DNA from: Arthrobacter pascens
Lineage (GTDB): Bacteria > Actinomycetota > Actinomycetes > Actinomycetales > Micrococcaceae
Direction: 5' to 3'
Assembly (NCBI RefSeq): GCF_030815585.1
Contig: NZ_JAUSWY010000001.1
Location: forward strand, 1,860,001-1,924,000
Length of the DNA: 64,000 bases
Position numbers and translations under genes: made by a program. The notes under the pieces are model-generated. The model ran no database searches and was not told where the DNA came from. It saw only the letters and a program-made list of their open reading frames with translations. Shown piece by piece: positions 42,740 through 53,323 of the stretch (within the stretch, counting starts at the first letter, position 1; each line of letters opens with the position of its first letter).

Positions 42740-44114
42740 GGGAACTGATCCAGTCGAGGAGGATGTTCCGGCTGACTTTGCCACGGTCGGTGGTGGGGAG
42801 CTCGGCCAGGGCGAAGTACTGAAGCGGCCGCTTGTCGCGCGGCAGGATGTTTTCGAGGCCGGCCTTGAGCTGGGTGGCCGTGATCCCGCCGTGCGAGGCA
42901 ACAACCCCTGCGACCACGCGCTGGCCCCTGATGTCGTCAGGGATCCCGGCGGCCACGGCGGCGGCAACGCCCGGAACGGACGCCAACGCCAGTTCCACCT
43001 CGTGGGGATAAACGTTCTTACCCGAGGTCAGGATCATGTCCGCGCGCCGGCCCAGGATGTGCAGCTGCCCATTGGCCAGGTAGCCTTGGTCCCCCACGGT
43101 GAACCAGCCGTCGAAGGAACGGAGGGCCTCGCCGTCGTCACCCCAAAGGTAACCGTTGCTGACCATCCCGCTGCGGACGCAGATGTTGCCCGGTTCGCCG
43201 TCGGGCAGGGAGGCGCCGCTGTCGCTCAGGATCCGGACCTCCACGCCGGGGAATGGGCGTCCGATCCCGGTTCCGCCGGCATCCAGCAGTTCTCCCGCAG
43301 GCAGCCCCGCGCCGGAAACAAAGCTGAGCTCGGACGCGCCGTAATATTCGAAAATCGTGGCATTCGGAGCCCAGCGCCGGGCCGCCTCCAAGGTACGCGC
43401 ATCCAGTTTGGAACCGGCACAGATGATGGTCCGCACACCGGAGGCATCCACACTGCCGGTGAGCCCGCGCTCGCTGAGCAGCCGCAGCATGGTGGGCACC
43501 AGCACCAGCCGGGTCACGCGGTCGTGGCTGATCGCGGCGTGGACATCGCCGACGTCGAAACTCTCAAGCGTCTGGAACTCGGAACCGGCGTACAGGCACT
43601 CCGCGAGGGCATAGAGGTTCAGGCTGGCAGCGAGTGGACCGGGAGCAAGGGTGACGTCATCCTGCCGGAGGCCGAAGAATTCAATCGAGGCGTCAAAGGA
43701 CTCCTGCCAGGACCGCCGTGACCGGGTGAAAGCCTTCGGCACCGACGTGGTGCCGGACGTGAGACCGATCAGGAACGTCGATTCCGGCGACCCGTCCGCC
43801 AGGGCATCCTCGGCTGATACCGCAGCAGGAAGCACCGACGCCTCCAGTCGCAGGAGAATCTCGCTGTGTAGCTGGGCAGGCCAGGAGGGGTCCAGGACGG
43901 CACACTGGCGCCCGCCTGCCACCGCGGCGGCGAACCTGACAGCGAAGTCTACGGAGTTGGCTTCGGCAAGGACTGTGACACCCGCTGAGCTGGCGACGGC
44001 CGCCGTCGCTGAGTCGCGGAGTTCGGCCCAGCCCAGGCGACGGCCGGCAACTACGACGGCGGTATCCTGGGGCCGTTCTTCGGCCCAGCGCTGGATCTTG
44101 TTGAGAAAAGGCAT
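42708..44114 (-). CDS. AMP-binding acyl-CoA ligase (YhfT-like)
   Basis: 468 residues, a short member of the adenylate-forming family. The phosphate loop FLIGLTSGTTSVPKAFTRSR is at about 155-174, YYGASE near 260, the hinge region WFTVGDQGYLANGQLHILGR near 350, and the catalytic-type Lys region LPTTDRGKVSRNIL near the C terminus. It would convert a carboxylic acid, CoA and ATP to acyl-CoA, AMP and PPi. It reads toward the bioYMN operon and overlaps the thiolase gene by 32 bp. Substrate unknown; short- to medium-chain or pimelate-like acids are candidates by gene context. Confidence 0.87.
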   Translation of the reverse strand: MPFLNKIQRWAEERPQDTAVVVAGRRLGWAELRDSATAAVASSAGVTVLAEANSVDFAVRFAAAVAGGRQCAVLDPSWPAQLHSEILLRLEASVLPAAVSAEDALADGSPESTFLIGLTSGTTSVPKAFTRSRRSWQESFDASIEFFGLRQDDVTLAPGPLAASLNLYALAECLYAGSEFQTLESFDVGDVHAAISHDRVTRLVLVPTMLRLLSERGLTGSVDASGVRTIICAGSKLDARTLEAARRWAPNATIFEYYGASELSFVSGAGLPAGELLDAGGTGIGRPFPGVEVRILSDSGASLPDGEPGNICVRSGMVSNGYLWGDDGEALRSFDGWFTVGDQGYLANGQLHILGRRADMILTSGKNVYPHEVELALASVPGVAAAVAAGIPDDIRGQRVVAGVVASHGGITATQLKAGLENILPRDKRPLQYFALAELPTTDRGKVSRNILLDWISSHDHRARHLGQ

Positions 44115-44163
44115 CGCACCAACTTTACCGGCCGGACACCGGTTCGGCCCCGCCCGAAAAGGC

Positions 44164-44169
44164 TATTGT
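44164..44169 (+). promoter_or_regulatory. -10 box of a probably leaderless gene
   Basis: TATTGT ends 6 bp before ATG 44176, without a Shine-Dalgarno site in between. Confidence 0.4.
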
Positions 44170-44175
44170 GACTCT

Positions 44176-45057
44176 ATGAGCTTCAATGACGATGTCCAGC
44201 TGGACCCGTCCCAGGTGCAGGACCGGCGCGGCATGGGCCGGGGCGCAAAGATAGGCGGGGGCATCGGGGGCGGGCTGATCCTGCTCATAGCGGCGCTGCT
44301 GGGCGTCAACCCGCAGTTGCTGGAAGGCCTGGCAGGCGCGGGACAGGACCCGCAGAACCAGGGAACGGCACCGGCGTGCAGCACGGGAGCCGACGCCGAC
44401 GCCCGCCTGGACTGCCGGATCACCGGCACAGTGAACAGCCTCAACGCCTTCTGGCCCGCATATCTCCAGGAATACAACGTGCAGTATCCTCAGCCGGAGA
44501 CCGTGATTTTCAGCCAGGCCACCAACACAGGCTGCGGCGCGGCCACCAGCGAGGTAGGCCCGTTCTACTGCCCGGCCGACACCACGGCCTACTTTGACCC
44601 CGGCTTCTTCCAGGAACTCGTGGACCGGTTCGGGTCCTCGGGCGGCCCGCTCGCGCAGGAATACGTGGTGGCTCACGAATTCGGCCACCACATCCAGAAC
44701 GTGCTGGGAACGTTGGACCGGGCGCAGCAGGATCCGCAGGGCCCTGAGTCCGGCGCCGTCCGGGTTGAACTCCAGGCCGACTGCTACGCAGGACTCTGGG
44801 CCCGCCACGCCACCACCCAGCAGGACCCCAACACCGGCCGGCCGTTCCTGGAACCGCTGACCGACCAGGACCTCAGCGACGCCCTCTCCGCGGCGTCCGC
44901 GGTGGGCGATGACCGGATCCAGCAAGCAGCGACCGGCCGCGTCACACCTGAAGCCTGGACTCACGGTTCCAGCGAACAGCGCCAGAAGTGGTTCTACCAG
45001 GGCTACCAGACCGGCGACATTAACGAGTGCGACACCTTCGCGGTGGCCACCCCTTAA
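44176..45057 (+). CDS. Neutral zinc metallopeptidase, YpfJ-like
   Basis: 293 residues from ATG 44176; the open frame extends far upstream but only through antisense of the ligase gene. A cytoplasmic Gly/Arg-rich N terminus, one membrane anchor (about 27-48), then an extracytoplasmic zinc protease domain with EYVVAHEFGHHIQNVLG and the downstream Glu of VRVELQADCYAGLWA. Family substrate is unknown. Four cysteines (two before the zinc site) could form disulfides outside the cell. Monocistronic, followed by two strong hairpins. Confidence 0.88.
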   Translation: MSFNDDVQLDPSQVQDRRGMGRGAKIGGGIGGGLILLIAALLGVNPQLLEGLAGAGQDPQNQGTAPACSTGADADARLDCRITGTVNSLNAFWPAYLQEYNVQYPQPETVIFSQATNTGCGAATSEVGPFYCPADTTAYFDPGFFQELVDRFGSSGGPLAQEYVVAHEFGHHIQNVLGTLDRAQQDPQGPESGAVRVELQADCYAGLWARHATTQQDPNTGRPFLEPLTDQDLSDALSAASAVGDDRIQQAATGRVTPEAWTHGSSEQRQKWFYQGYQTGDINECDTFAVATP

Positions 45058-45060
45058 CCC

Positions 45061-45120
45061 ATCGGTTGCTCCACAAGTGCCCTTTTGACGCTCGAAAAGG
45101 GCGCTGACGGAGCAATCGAT
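45061..45120. repeat. REP-like palindromic element
   Basis: 60 bp, starting 4 bp after the metallopeptidase stop. Outer arms ATCGGTTGCTCC and GGAGCAATCGAT (one G-T pair), a 3-base internal loop, then AGTGCCCTTTT with AAAAGGGCGCT and a short loop. It would fold as one long stem in RNA. Confidence 0.6.
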
Positions 45121-45126
45121 TGAAGC

Positions 45127-45176
45127 ACGACGACGGCGGGTCACCTTCTCAAGAGAAGGTGACCCGCCGTCGTCGT
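45127..45176. terminator. Bidirectional terminator hairpin before sufT
   Basis: Perfect 23-bp stem (45127-45149 with 45154-45176), loop CAAG. It lies between convergent genes, 14 bp past the sufT stop. Confidence 0.8.
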
Positions 45177-45189
45177 ACTTGGGTGGATT

Positions 45190-45522
45190 TCAGATGTTGA
45201 AGCCGAGGGCCCGCATCTGGTCCTTGCCGTCGTCGGTGATCCGCTCCGGACCCCACGGCGGCATCCATACCCAGTTCAGGCGCCAGTCGTCCACGACGCC
45301 GTCCAGTGCCTGGCCCACCTGCTCCTCGATGACATCGGTGAGCGGGCAGGCGGCGGTGGTGAGTGTCATGTCGATCAGCAGGGCGCCGTCGTCGTCGGAG
45401 TACTTCAGGCCGTAGAGCAGCCCCAGGTCAACGATGTTCACCCCGAGCTCGGGGTCGATGACGTCTTTGAGCGCCTCTTCGACATCCTCGAGGCCCGTGC
45501 GGGCCGCTTTGATTTCGGTCAT
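45190..45522 (-). CDS. sufT: Fe-S assembly factor SufT (DUF59/MIP18 family)
   Basis: 110-residue DUF59 domain: DVIDPELGVNIVDLGLLYG is the family signature with the conserved Asp-Pro-Glu, followed by MTLTTAACPL containing the likely functional Cys. SufT assists maturation of Fe-S proteins. Last gene of the suf operon, 12 bp after sufC. Confidence 0.9.
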   Translation of the reverse strand: MTEIKAARTGLEDVEEALKDVIDPELGVNIVDLGLLYGLKYSDDDGALLIDMTLTTAACPLTDVIEEQVGQALDGVVDDWRLNWVWMPPWGPERITDDGKDQMRALGFNI

Positions 45523-45534
45523 GGCAAGTCCCTA

Positions 45535-46332
45535 CTAGGCCTGTGCTGCTGCCGTGGCGGCGGCGATGGTGGCTGCACCGGCGCCGGTGGCGTAGCGGTC
45601 ATAGCCTTCTTCTTCGAGGCGGTCAGCCAGTTCCGGGCCGCCCTCTTCAACAACCTGGCCGTCAACAAACACGTGCACGAAGTCAGGCTTGATGTAGCGC
45701 AGGATGCGCGTGTAGTGGGTGATGAGCAGCGTGCCCATGTTGCCCTCCGCGTGGGCGCGGTTAACGCCCTCGGAGACCACCTTGAGCGCGTCAACGTCCA
45801 GGCCGGAGTCCGTCTCGTCCAGGATGGCAAACTTGGGCTTGAAGAGCTCCAGCTGGAGGATCTCCACGCGCTTCTTCTCGCCGCCGGAGAAGCCTTCGTT
45901 GACGTTGCGCTGGGCGAAGTCGGCGTCGATGCGCAGCTTCTGCATGGCGTCCTTGACTTCCTTGGTCCACGTGCGCAGCTTGGGTGCCTCGCCATCAATG
46001 GCGGTCTTGGCGGTGCGCAGGAAGTTGGTCATGCTGACACCCGGGACCTCCACGGGGTACTGCATGGCCAGGAACAGGCCAGCCCGGGCCCGTTCGTCAA
46101 CGCTCATGTCCAGGACGTTCTCGCCGTCCAGGGTGATGGTGCCGCTGGTGACCTTGTAGCGCGGGTGTCCGGCGATGGTGGATGCCAGGGTGGACTTGCC
46201 TGAGCCATTGGGCCCCATGATGGCGTGCGTCTGGCCGGTCTTGATGGTCAGGCTGACGCCCTTCAGGATCTCCTTGGTGCCCTGCTCGGTGTCAATGCTG
46301 ACGTGCAGGTCCTTGATCTCAAGAGTAGACAT
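45535..46332 (-). CDS. sufC: Fe-S cluster assembly ATPase SufC
   Basis: 265 residues. Walker A GPNGSGKST, the SufC-specific segment YPVEVPGVSMTNFLRTA, signature FSGGEKKRVEILQ and Walker B FAILDETDSGLDVDAL. It is the soluble ABC ATPase that drives the SufB-SufD scaffold. ATG preceded by AAAGGAG. A 109-bp gap separates it from the Rieske gene upstream. The C-terminal tail after about 245 is Ala/Thr-rich. Confidence 0.95.
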   Translation of the reverse strand: MSTLEIKDLHVSIDTEQGTKEILKGVSLTIKTGQTHAIMGPNGSGKSTLASTIAGHPRYKVTSGTITLDGENVLDMSVDERARAGLFLAMQYPVEVPGVSMTNFLRTAKTAIDGEAPKLRTWTKEVKDAMQKLRIDADFAQRNVNEGFSGGEKKRVEILQLELFKPKFAILDETDSGLDVDALKVVSEGVNRAHAEGNMGTLLITHYTRILRYIKPDFVHVFVDGQVVEEGGPELADRLEEEGYDRYATGAGAATIAAATAAAQA

Positions 46333-46441
46333 ATGTCTTGTTCTCCTTTGCGCCGTGCCTTCCGGCAGCGGTGCGGTCTTTGTCTGGAAGTTTGGTTCTG
46401 TTGCTGTTTGGACGTTTGTCCGGCTGTCGCCGGCGATGCTG

Positions 46442-46801
46442 CTAGCTGAAGGTCGGGGCTTCCGCGCCGTTGACTACGTTGGTGAAATCCACATAGACCT
46501 CGTCTCCACGGATGTCGACGGCGAACACCGGGACGGGATCGTAGGCCGGCAACTGGAGCGGTTCACCGGTCCGCAGGTCGAACTGCGAGCCGTGGCCCCA
46601 GCATTCGATCATGCAGCCTTCCACTTCGCCCTCGGACAGTGAGATGTCCGCGTGCGAGCAGGTGTCGCCGATGGCGTGGATCTCGCCCATGGAATCCTTG
46701 ACGATCGCTACGGGGTAGTCGTCGATCAGGACCCGCAGTGCCTGCTTGAGCTGGATCTCATCCGACTTGCAGACGAATTCGCCCTTTGGCTGGTCAGTCA
46801 T
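46442..46801 (-). CDS. Rieske [2Fe-2S] ferredoxin in suf operon
   Basis: 119 residues. CSH (Cys48, His50) and CWGHG (Cys67, His70) are the two Cys-His pairs of a Rieske cluster. The fold matches the small ferredoxins of non-heme oxygenases (NirD/BphF-like). Here it sits between sufD and sufC, so it probably donates electrons during cluster assembly (inference from context). Begins 20 bp after the sufD stop. Confidence 0.92.
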   Translation of the reverse strand: MTDQPKGEFVCKSDEIQLKQALRVLIDDYPVAIVKDSMGEIHAIGDTCSHADISLSEGEVEGCMIECWGHGSQFDLRTGEPLQLPAYDPVPVFAVDIRGDEVYVDFTNVVNGAEAPTFS

Positions 46802-46821
46802 CTCTGATATCCCCGCGCGGT

Positions 46822-48108
46822 CTAGTTGTTCGTCACGGCGAGTTCGCGCTCAACAGCGTCGGTCAGCCGTTCTTCGAGGGCCGGAATCCTGATGTGCTGG
46901 ATGATCTCGTGGAGGAAGCCACGGACCACCAGGCGGCGGGCAACATCCTCAGGAATGCCGCGTGCCATCAGATAGAACAGGTGCTCGTCGTCCAGGCGGC
47001 CGGTGGCGCTGGCGTGGCCGGCGCCCTTGATCAGGCCGGTTTCGATTTCCAGGTTGGGAACCGAGTCGGCGCGGGCACCGTCCGTGAGCAGCAGGTTGCG
47101 GTTGGCCTCGTAGCTGTCGGTGCCTTCGGCTTCCTTGCGGATCAGTACATCGCCAACCCACACCGCGTGGGCATTGCGCCCCTGCAGAGCACCCTTGTAG
47201 AGCACGTTGGAGGTGCAGTTCGCCACAGCGTGGTCAACGAACAGCCGCTGTTCCAGGTGCTGGCCGGCGTCGGCGAAGTACAGGCCAAACATTTCAGCCT
47301 GGCCGCCCGCAGCCGTGAAGCGCGCCGAGGGGGTCACGCGGACGAGGTCGCCGCCGAGGCTGACCACAACGTGCTTGAGTTTCGCGTCGCGGCCGATCTT
47401 TGCCTGCTGGGAAGAGGCGTGAACGGCGTCGTCGTTCCATTCCTGGAGCGAGACGACCGTAAGGTCCGCGCCGTCTTCAACCACGATTTCGATGTTCTCC
47501 GATACGACTGCCGAGCCCTGGTGATCCAGGACCACAACGGACTTGGAGAACTTTTCCGCCACGATCACCAAGTGCTGGGCGGCCGCTTCGGTGGCCTGGC
47601 CTGTGATGAGCACGCTGATCTCTGTGTCCGCCTCGAATTCGGTCGGAACGGTGATAACGGTGGCTTCGCTGAAGTTCTCCCAGGCATTCGCGGACACGCG
47701 GTCCTCCGGGATGCCAGCGGAACCGATGCGCTTGTCGCCGCGTGCAACCGTCTCCACCGTGACGCGGTCCGGTCCGCTGACGGTGACGGTGGGAGCCGCC
47801 CCCGTGAGGACTTCGCTGTGGAGCCCGCGAAGCCGTTTGAGCGGTGTGAACCGCCAGTCCTCTTCGAGGCCCGTAAGCGGCTTGAAGTCGGCCAGCTTGT
47901 AGGAGGTCAGGCGGCCGGCGCGTGAACTGTCCGGGATGCCAACGCCGCCGCCATGCGAATGGCTTTTGACGGCTTCGCCGGCAAGGGGAGCCTTCGAACC
48001 GGCCGCGTTGATCGGTGACAGGCTCTCGCCCTCCTCGGTGAAGCCGTTGATGAACGGCTGGGCTGAGGGCGCGCCGATGCGCGCCTTTTCGGTAGTGATT
48101 TCAGTCAT
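46822..48108 (-). CDS. sufD: Fe-S cluster assembly protein SufD
   Basis: 428 residues with the SufBD beta-helix core (about 150-390) and C-terminal helices containing LMARGIPEDVARRLVVRGFL. The conserved His in the LVRVTPSARFTAAGG region and residues toward FVDHAVANCTSNVLYKG are the family landmarks. It forms the scaffold complex SufBC2D. Starts 2 bp after sufB. Confidence 0.93.
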   Translation of the reverse strand: MTEITTEKARIGAPSAQPFINGFTEEGESLSPINAAGSKAPLAGEAVKSHSHGGGVGIPDSSRAGRLTSYKLADFKPLTGLEEDWRFTPLKRLRGLHSEVLTGAAPTVTVSGPDRVTVETVARGDKRIGSAGIPEDRVSANAWENFSEATVITVPTEFEADTEISVLITGQATEAAAQHLVIVAEKFSKSVVVLDHQGSAVVSENIEIVVEDGADLTVVSLQEWNDDAVHASSQQAKIGRDAKLKHVVVSLGGDLVRVTPSARFTAAGGQAEMFGLYFADAGQHLEQRLFVDHAVANCTSNVLYKGALQGRNAHAVWVGDVLIRKEAEGTDSYEANRNLLLTDGARADSVPNLEIETGLIKGAGHASATGRLDDEHLFYLMARGIPEDVARRLVVRGFLHEIIQHIRIPALEERLTDAVERELAVTNN

Positions 48109-48110
48109 CG

Positions 48111-49573
<1,463 letters not shown>

Positions 49574-49574
<1 letters not shown>

Positions 49575-50407
49575 CACGGCCTTTCTTGCTGATGGTTGGT
49601 TACTTCAACCAGGCTGGCGGTGGCGGCTTGAGGGGCCTGGGGCCCCGCGGCTGCCAGCCGGCCTGTAGGTATGTGGGTGGTGCAGACGTGGCCTCCGCGT
49701 GCCAGCGTGGACAGCCGTCGCACGTCAACGCCTACCAGCCGGGCGAACACTTCGGTCTCGACGTCGCAGAAAACGGGGAACTGCGCAGCGAGCTGCTGGA
49801 TGGGGCAGTGCCCCTGGCACAGCTGGACGCTGGAAAGCGCCGCGGGCAGTGGGGCCTTTGCCTCGATCGAGGCGGCGGAAGCCACAAAGCCGTCCCGGCT
49901 CAGGGCCTCGGACAATGCCTTCGCGCGGGCTGTGATATCCGGCCCGGCCAGCTCGATTTCCGGTGTGTACCGGCGCTCCATCTCGGCAAAACGCTCGACG
50001 GCGAACGCCCGCACTGCTTCGTCGCCCGCCACCTCCTGGAGCTGCTTGAGTGCCAGTCTGGCGATATCCAGGTAATCGTTGCCCAGCGTGGACTGACCCT
50101 GCGAGCTCAGAACGTAGCGGCGAGCGGGCCGGCCCGCACCGGCACCAGCCCTGGCCACACGTTTGACCTCGATGACACCGCTTCGGGAGAGGTGATCGAG
50201 GTGGCGGCGGACGGCGGCCGGCGTAAAGCCGAGCATGTCACCAAGTTCGGCTGCACTGATGGGGCCGTGCTCCAGGACAGCGCCAAGGACCCGGTCCCGG
50301 GTGCGCTCGTCAGCGTCCGCCGCCGGCACCGCGGCGATGCGGCCGTGGTCAGCAGTGGCGCGTGGCGCCCCGTGCCCGGCAAAAGGCACAGCAGTAGCAT
50401 TGCTCAT
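49574..50407 (-). CDS. sufR: SufR-type Fe-S-sensing transcriptional repressor
   Basis: 277 residues from ATG 50407. N-terminal winged helix (about 35-90, [20 protein letters not shown]), then a helical part, then the cluster-binding C-terminal region: [20 protein letters not shown] gives three Cys, with a further Cys in VCTTHIP. Similar proteins bind a [4Fe-4S] cluster and repress the suf operon when clusters are plentiful. It is the first gene of the operon and its stop overlaps the sufB start by one base, so synthesis of repressor and scaffold is coupled. No ribosome site is evident at its ATG. Confidence 0.9.
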
Positions 50408-50509
50408 GGAATACACAACACAATCATGTCGTAATTTAGTCCCCCGTTCCAGTAAGGTGAGGCTGACCTGCGTGGGGACTTCGTCGCCCGGGCCAAGTAC
50501 TACATCACG

Positions 50510-50515
50510 TAGAAT
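50510..50515 (+). promoter_or_regulatory. -10 box of the ABC exporter operon
   Basis: TAGAAT ends 6 bp before GTG 50522, again indicating a leaderless mRNA. The 115-bp spacer to sufR must also hold the suf promoter and any SufR site. Confidence 0.45.
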
Positions 50516-50521
50516 GCTGGG

Positions 50522-51490
50522 GTGCGTTCCCCCCAATCCCCGGTTCTGTCCATCAGCGGGTTAATTAAGGATGTTGGTCCGCTGGCCAGCCTGGATGGCA
50601 AAATGCTCCGGGTAGTCAGCGGTGTCTCCCTTGTTGCCGAGCGCGGCCAGGTCACAGCCCTCCTTGGCGCCAACGGCGCCGGCAAGACCACCACCATCGA
50701 ATGCGCCCAAGGCCTTCAGAAGCGAAGCGGCGGAAGCATCTCTTTGCTCGGCCATGATCCTGCACGGGCGGGCGCCGAACTGCGGTCCCGCGTGGGCATC
50801 ATGCTCCAGGACGGCGGCCTCCCGCCGTCGGCCCGTCCCATCCCGCTCCTGAGGCACATCGCAGGGATGTACGCCAAACCCAGGCCCGTGGACGAGCTCG
50901 TCCAGCGGCTGGGCATCGACACTTTCAGCAGGACCACCGTCCGCCGTCTCTCCGGGGGCCAGAAGCAGCGCCTTGCACTTGCCGCGGCCCTGGTCGGCAA
51001 CCCTGAGGTCCTTTTCCTCGACGAGCCCAGCGCCGGCCTGGATCCCCAGTCGAGGCAGCTGGTGTTTGAACTGATAACAGAACTGCGCGACAGCGGCATG
51101 GGCATCATCCTCACCACCCACCTCATGGACGACGCCCAGCGGCTGGCCGACTACGTGTATATCATCGACGCCGGCAGGAACGTGGCGGAGGGAACGGTAT
51201 CCCAGCTCCTCCAGCGGGAACCAGATGTGGAAGCCGGTGCAGACCACGTCCGGACACTCTTCTTTGAGGCGCCGGCCGGACTGGACTTTACCGGGGTTCT
51301 TCCGGAGGCGATTGCGGTCAGTGAAGCCCGTGCGGGCAGCTATGTTGCCACGGGTGCCCTCACGCCCCAGGATCTGGCGTCGTTGGCATCCTGGTGGGCC
51401 TTGCACGGAGTGATGCCCGGCTCCATGAGCCTGGAGGCACGAAGCCTGGAGGACGTCTTCCTGGACATCTCCGGAAAGGACATCCGATGA
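50522..51490 (+). CDS. ABC exporter ATP-binding protein
   Basis: 322 residues from GTG 50522. Walker A GANGAGKTT, signature LSGGQKQRLALA, Walker B FLDEPSAGLDPQ; the last about 100 residues form the extension common in DrrA/CcmA-like exporters. Partner is the following permease, whose ATG overlaps its stop. The same gene pair lies between ctaA and sufR in mycobacteria (Rv1457c-Rv1458c as I recall), so a role in respiration- or heme-related export is a fair guess, unproven. Confidence 0.88.
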   Translation: MRSPQSPVLSISGLIKDVGPLASLDGKMLRVVSGVSLVAERGQVTALLGANGAGKTTTIECAQGLQKRSGGSISLLGHDPARAGAELRSRVGIMLQDGGLPPSARPIPLLRHIAGMYAKPRPVDELVQRLGIDTFSRTTVRRLSGGQKQRLALAAALVGNPEVLFLDEPSAGLDPQSRQLVFELITELRDSGMGIILTTHLMDDAQRLADYVYIIDAGRNVAEGTVSQLLQREPDVEAGADHVRTLFFEAPAGLDFTGVLPEAIAVSEARAGSYVATGALTPQDLASLASWWALHGVMPGSMSLEARSLEDVFLDISGKDIR

Positions 51491-52302
51491 GCAAGCTGCC
51501 AAGCGATTCTGCGCTCAACTCTCCGGGGAGCCACGCTTCCCCGGCCCGCGGCAGCGGAGACCAGGCGCCGGCGTCGTTGCTGCGCCGGATCCTCCTGCAG
51601 GGCAAGTACGAATCCCTGACCATGATCAGGAACGGTGAACAGCTGATCCTGGCCGTGGTGCTGCCACTCCTTGCGCTGGTGGGCCTGACCGTGACGCCCC
51701 TGCTCGACGGACTCGGTGCAAGCCGGGTCAACGTGGCGGTCCCTGGCATCCTGGCCCTCTGCGCGATGTCCACGGCGTTTACGGGCCAGGGCATCTCCAC
51801 GGGTTTCGACCGCAGATACGGCGTTCTCCGTTTCCTCTCCACGACGCCATTGGGACGCCCAGGCCTCATTGCCGGAAAGGTGCTGGCGGTTCTGGCCGTG
51901 CTGGGGCTGCAGGTTGCCGTAGTCACCGCCGTTGCCCTCCCCCTGGGCTGGCAGCCACCTGCGGCCGGCTGGCTTCCCGGCGTCGCACTCCTGGTGCTAG
52001 GGGCCGCGGCTTTCACTGCACTGGGGCTCCTGGTGGCCGGCACGGTCCGGCCCGAGGCCACCCTAGCCATCACCAACCTGCTGTGGATCCTGCTGGGCGC
52101 ACTGGGGGGCATCGTCATTCCCTCGGAGCGGCTGCCGGCCGCGGCCCAAGGAATTGTCCATTACTTGCCGTCCGGCGCCCTTGGCGAGGCTTTGCGCGAA
52201 GCATTCCTGCACGGCACCCTGAATGGCGTCGCCGCCCTTATCCTGCTGCTCTGGACCGTCATTGCCGGGGCAGCAGCCATCCGTTGGTTCAAGTGGAATT
52301 GA
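51487..52302 (+). CDS. ABC exporter permease (ABC-2 type)
   Basis: 271 residues from ATG 51487 (ATGA overlap with the ATPase stop). A cytoplasmic N terminus of about 40 residues precedes six hydrophobic segments from about 50 to 268; GKVLAVLAVLGLQV and the PSGALGEALREAF segment before the last helix are typical of ABC-2 permeases. Substrate unknown. Confidence 0.86.
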   Translation: MSKLPSDSALNSPGSHASPARGSGDQAPASLLRRILLQGKYESLTMIRNGEQLILAVVLPLLALVGLTVTPLLDGLGASRVNVAVPGILALCAMSTAFTGQGISTGFDRRYGVLRFLSTTPLGRPGLIAGKVLAVLAVLGLQVAVVTAVALPLGWQPPAAGWLPGVALLVLGAAAFTALGLLVAGTVRPEATLAITNLLWILLGALGGIVIPSERLPAAAQGIVHYLPSGALGEALREAFLHGTLNGVAALILLLWTVIAGAAAIRWFKWN

Positions 52303-52309
52303 GTTATCC

Positions 52310-53254
52310 GTGAGCACGGCTTCACGCCTCCCCGAGTTTGCCGGCCGCCTCATCTCGAGGCTGCCCCGCACCGTCGACATCCGGATCCGCCGCCTGGCCC
52401 TGGCGTCCCTTGTCGGCCAGACCCTGCTGGTAGTCACCGGCGGCGCCGTCAGGCTGACAGCATCCGGCCTCGGCTGCCCTACGTGGCCCCGCTGCACTGA
52501 CACATCCCTGGTCAACACCCCTGAAATGGGGATCCACGGATTCATCGAGTTCGGAAACCGGCTGCTGACCTTTGCCCTGGCCGCCGTCGCTGCGCTCATG
52601 CTGGTCTACCTATGGAACCTCCGCAAGGAACGCAAGGATCTTTTCCTGCTTGCGCTTGGCCTGCTTGCCAGCATCCCTGCCCAGGCCGTGATCGGCGGAA
52701 TCACCGTCCTGACCAACCTCAACCCGTGGGTCGTGGGACTGCACTTCCTCGTCTCCATGGCGCTGGTGGTATTCGCCACCCTGCTGGTCAACCGCGCCTA
52801 CGGCAGGACGGGACGCTTTGCCACCGTCCGGCTGCCGTCCCTGCCGGGCGTATTGCGCCCGGTGACAGCCGCCGTCGCACTCTTCTCCGCGGTGGCGGTG
52901 ATGCTCGGCGTTGTGGTGACCGGCGCCGGTCCGCATGCCGGGGACGCCAAAGCGCCACGCAATGGGCTCGACTGGGACCTGTTCTCCCATATCCACGCCG
53001 TTCCGGCCTACCTGATCACCGCTGGAACCCTTTTTGCGCTGGTGATGGTCTTTGCCGGGCGAATCTCCGGACCGTTCAAAACAGCGGCCCTGCTGCTGCT
53101 GGCAGTGACTGTCCTGCAAGCGGTTATTGGCTTCACGCAGTACTACAACGGCATTCCTGCGCTGCTGGTGGCTGCGCATATGCTTGGCGCTGCGCTGCTC
53201 ATGAGCGCAGCAACCAACGCTGCCGACGTAGCCCGCTCCAGCCCCGCTAAGTAG
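52310..53254 (+). CDS. ctaA: Heme A synthase (COX15/CtaA)
   Basis: 314 residues from GTG 52310, 8 bp after the permease. Eight hydrophobic segments; GGAVRLTASGLGCPTWPRC with its cysteine pair, and HGFIEFGNRL with a heme-ligand His, are the CtaA signatures, repeated more weakly in the second half (HAVPAYLITAG, AAHMLGAALL). It oxidises heme O to heme A for cytochrome aa3. Heme O is made by CtaB, encoded convergently 323 bp away. Confidence 0.92.
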   Translation: MSTASRLPEFAGRLISRLPRTVDIRIRRLALASLVGQTLLVVTGGAVRLTASGLGCPTWPRCTDTSLVNTPEMGIHGFIEFGNRLLTFALAAVAALMLVYLWNLRKERKDLFLLALGLLASIPAQAVIGGITVLTNLNPWVVGLHFLVSMALVVFATLLVNRAYGRTGRFATVRLPSLPGVLRPVTAAVALFSAVAVMLGVVVTGAGPHAGDAKAPRNGLDWDLFSHIHAVPAYLITAGTLFALVMVFAGRISGPFKTAALLLLAVTVLQAVIGFTQYYNGIPALLVAAHMLGAALLMSAATNAADVARSSPAK

Positions 53255-53277
53255 TCCCGGGCCGCGGATCCCACCCA

Positions 53278-53316
53278 AAGTGCCACGGTTCCCCAGGAGC
53301 GGTGGCACTTCCCTTT
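53278..53316 (+). terminator. Hairpin after ctaA
   Basis: AAGTGCCAC (53278-53286) pairs with GTGGCACTT (53302-53310), 15-nt loop, then CCCTTTT. Confidence 0.6.
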
Positions 53317-53323
53317 TGGACCT

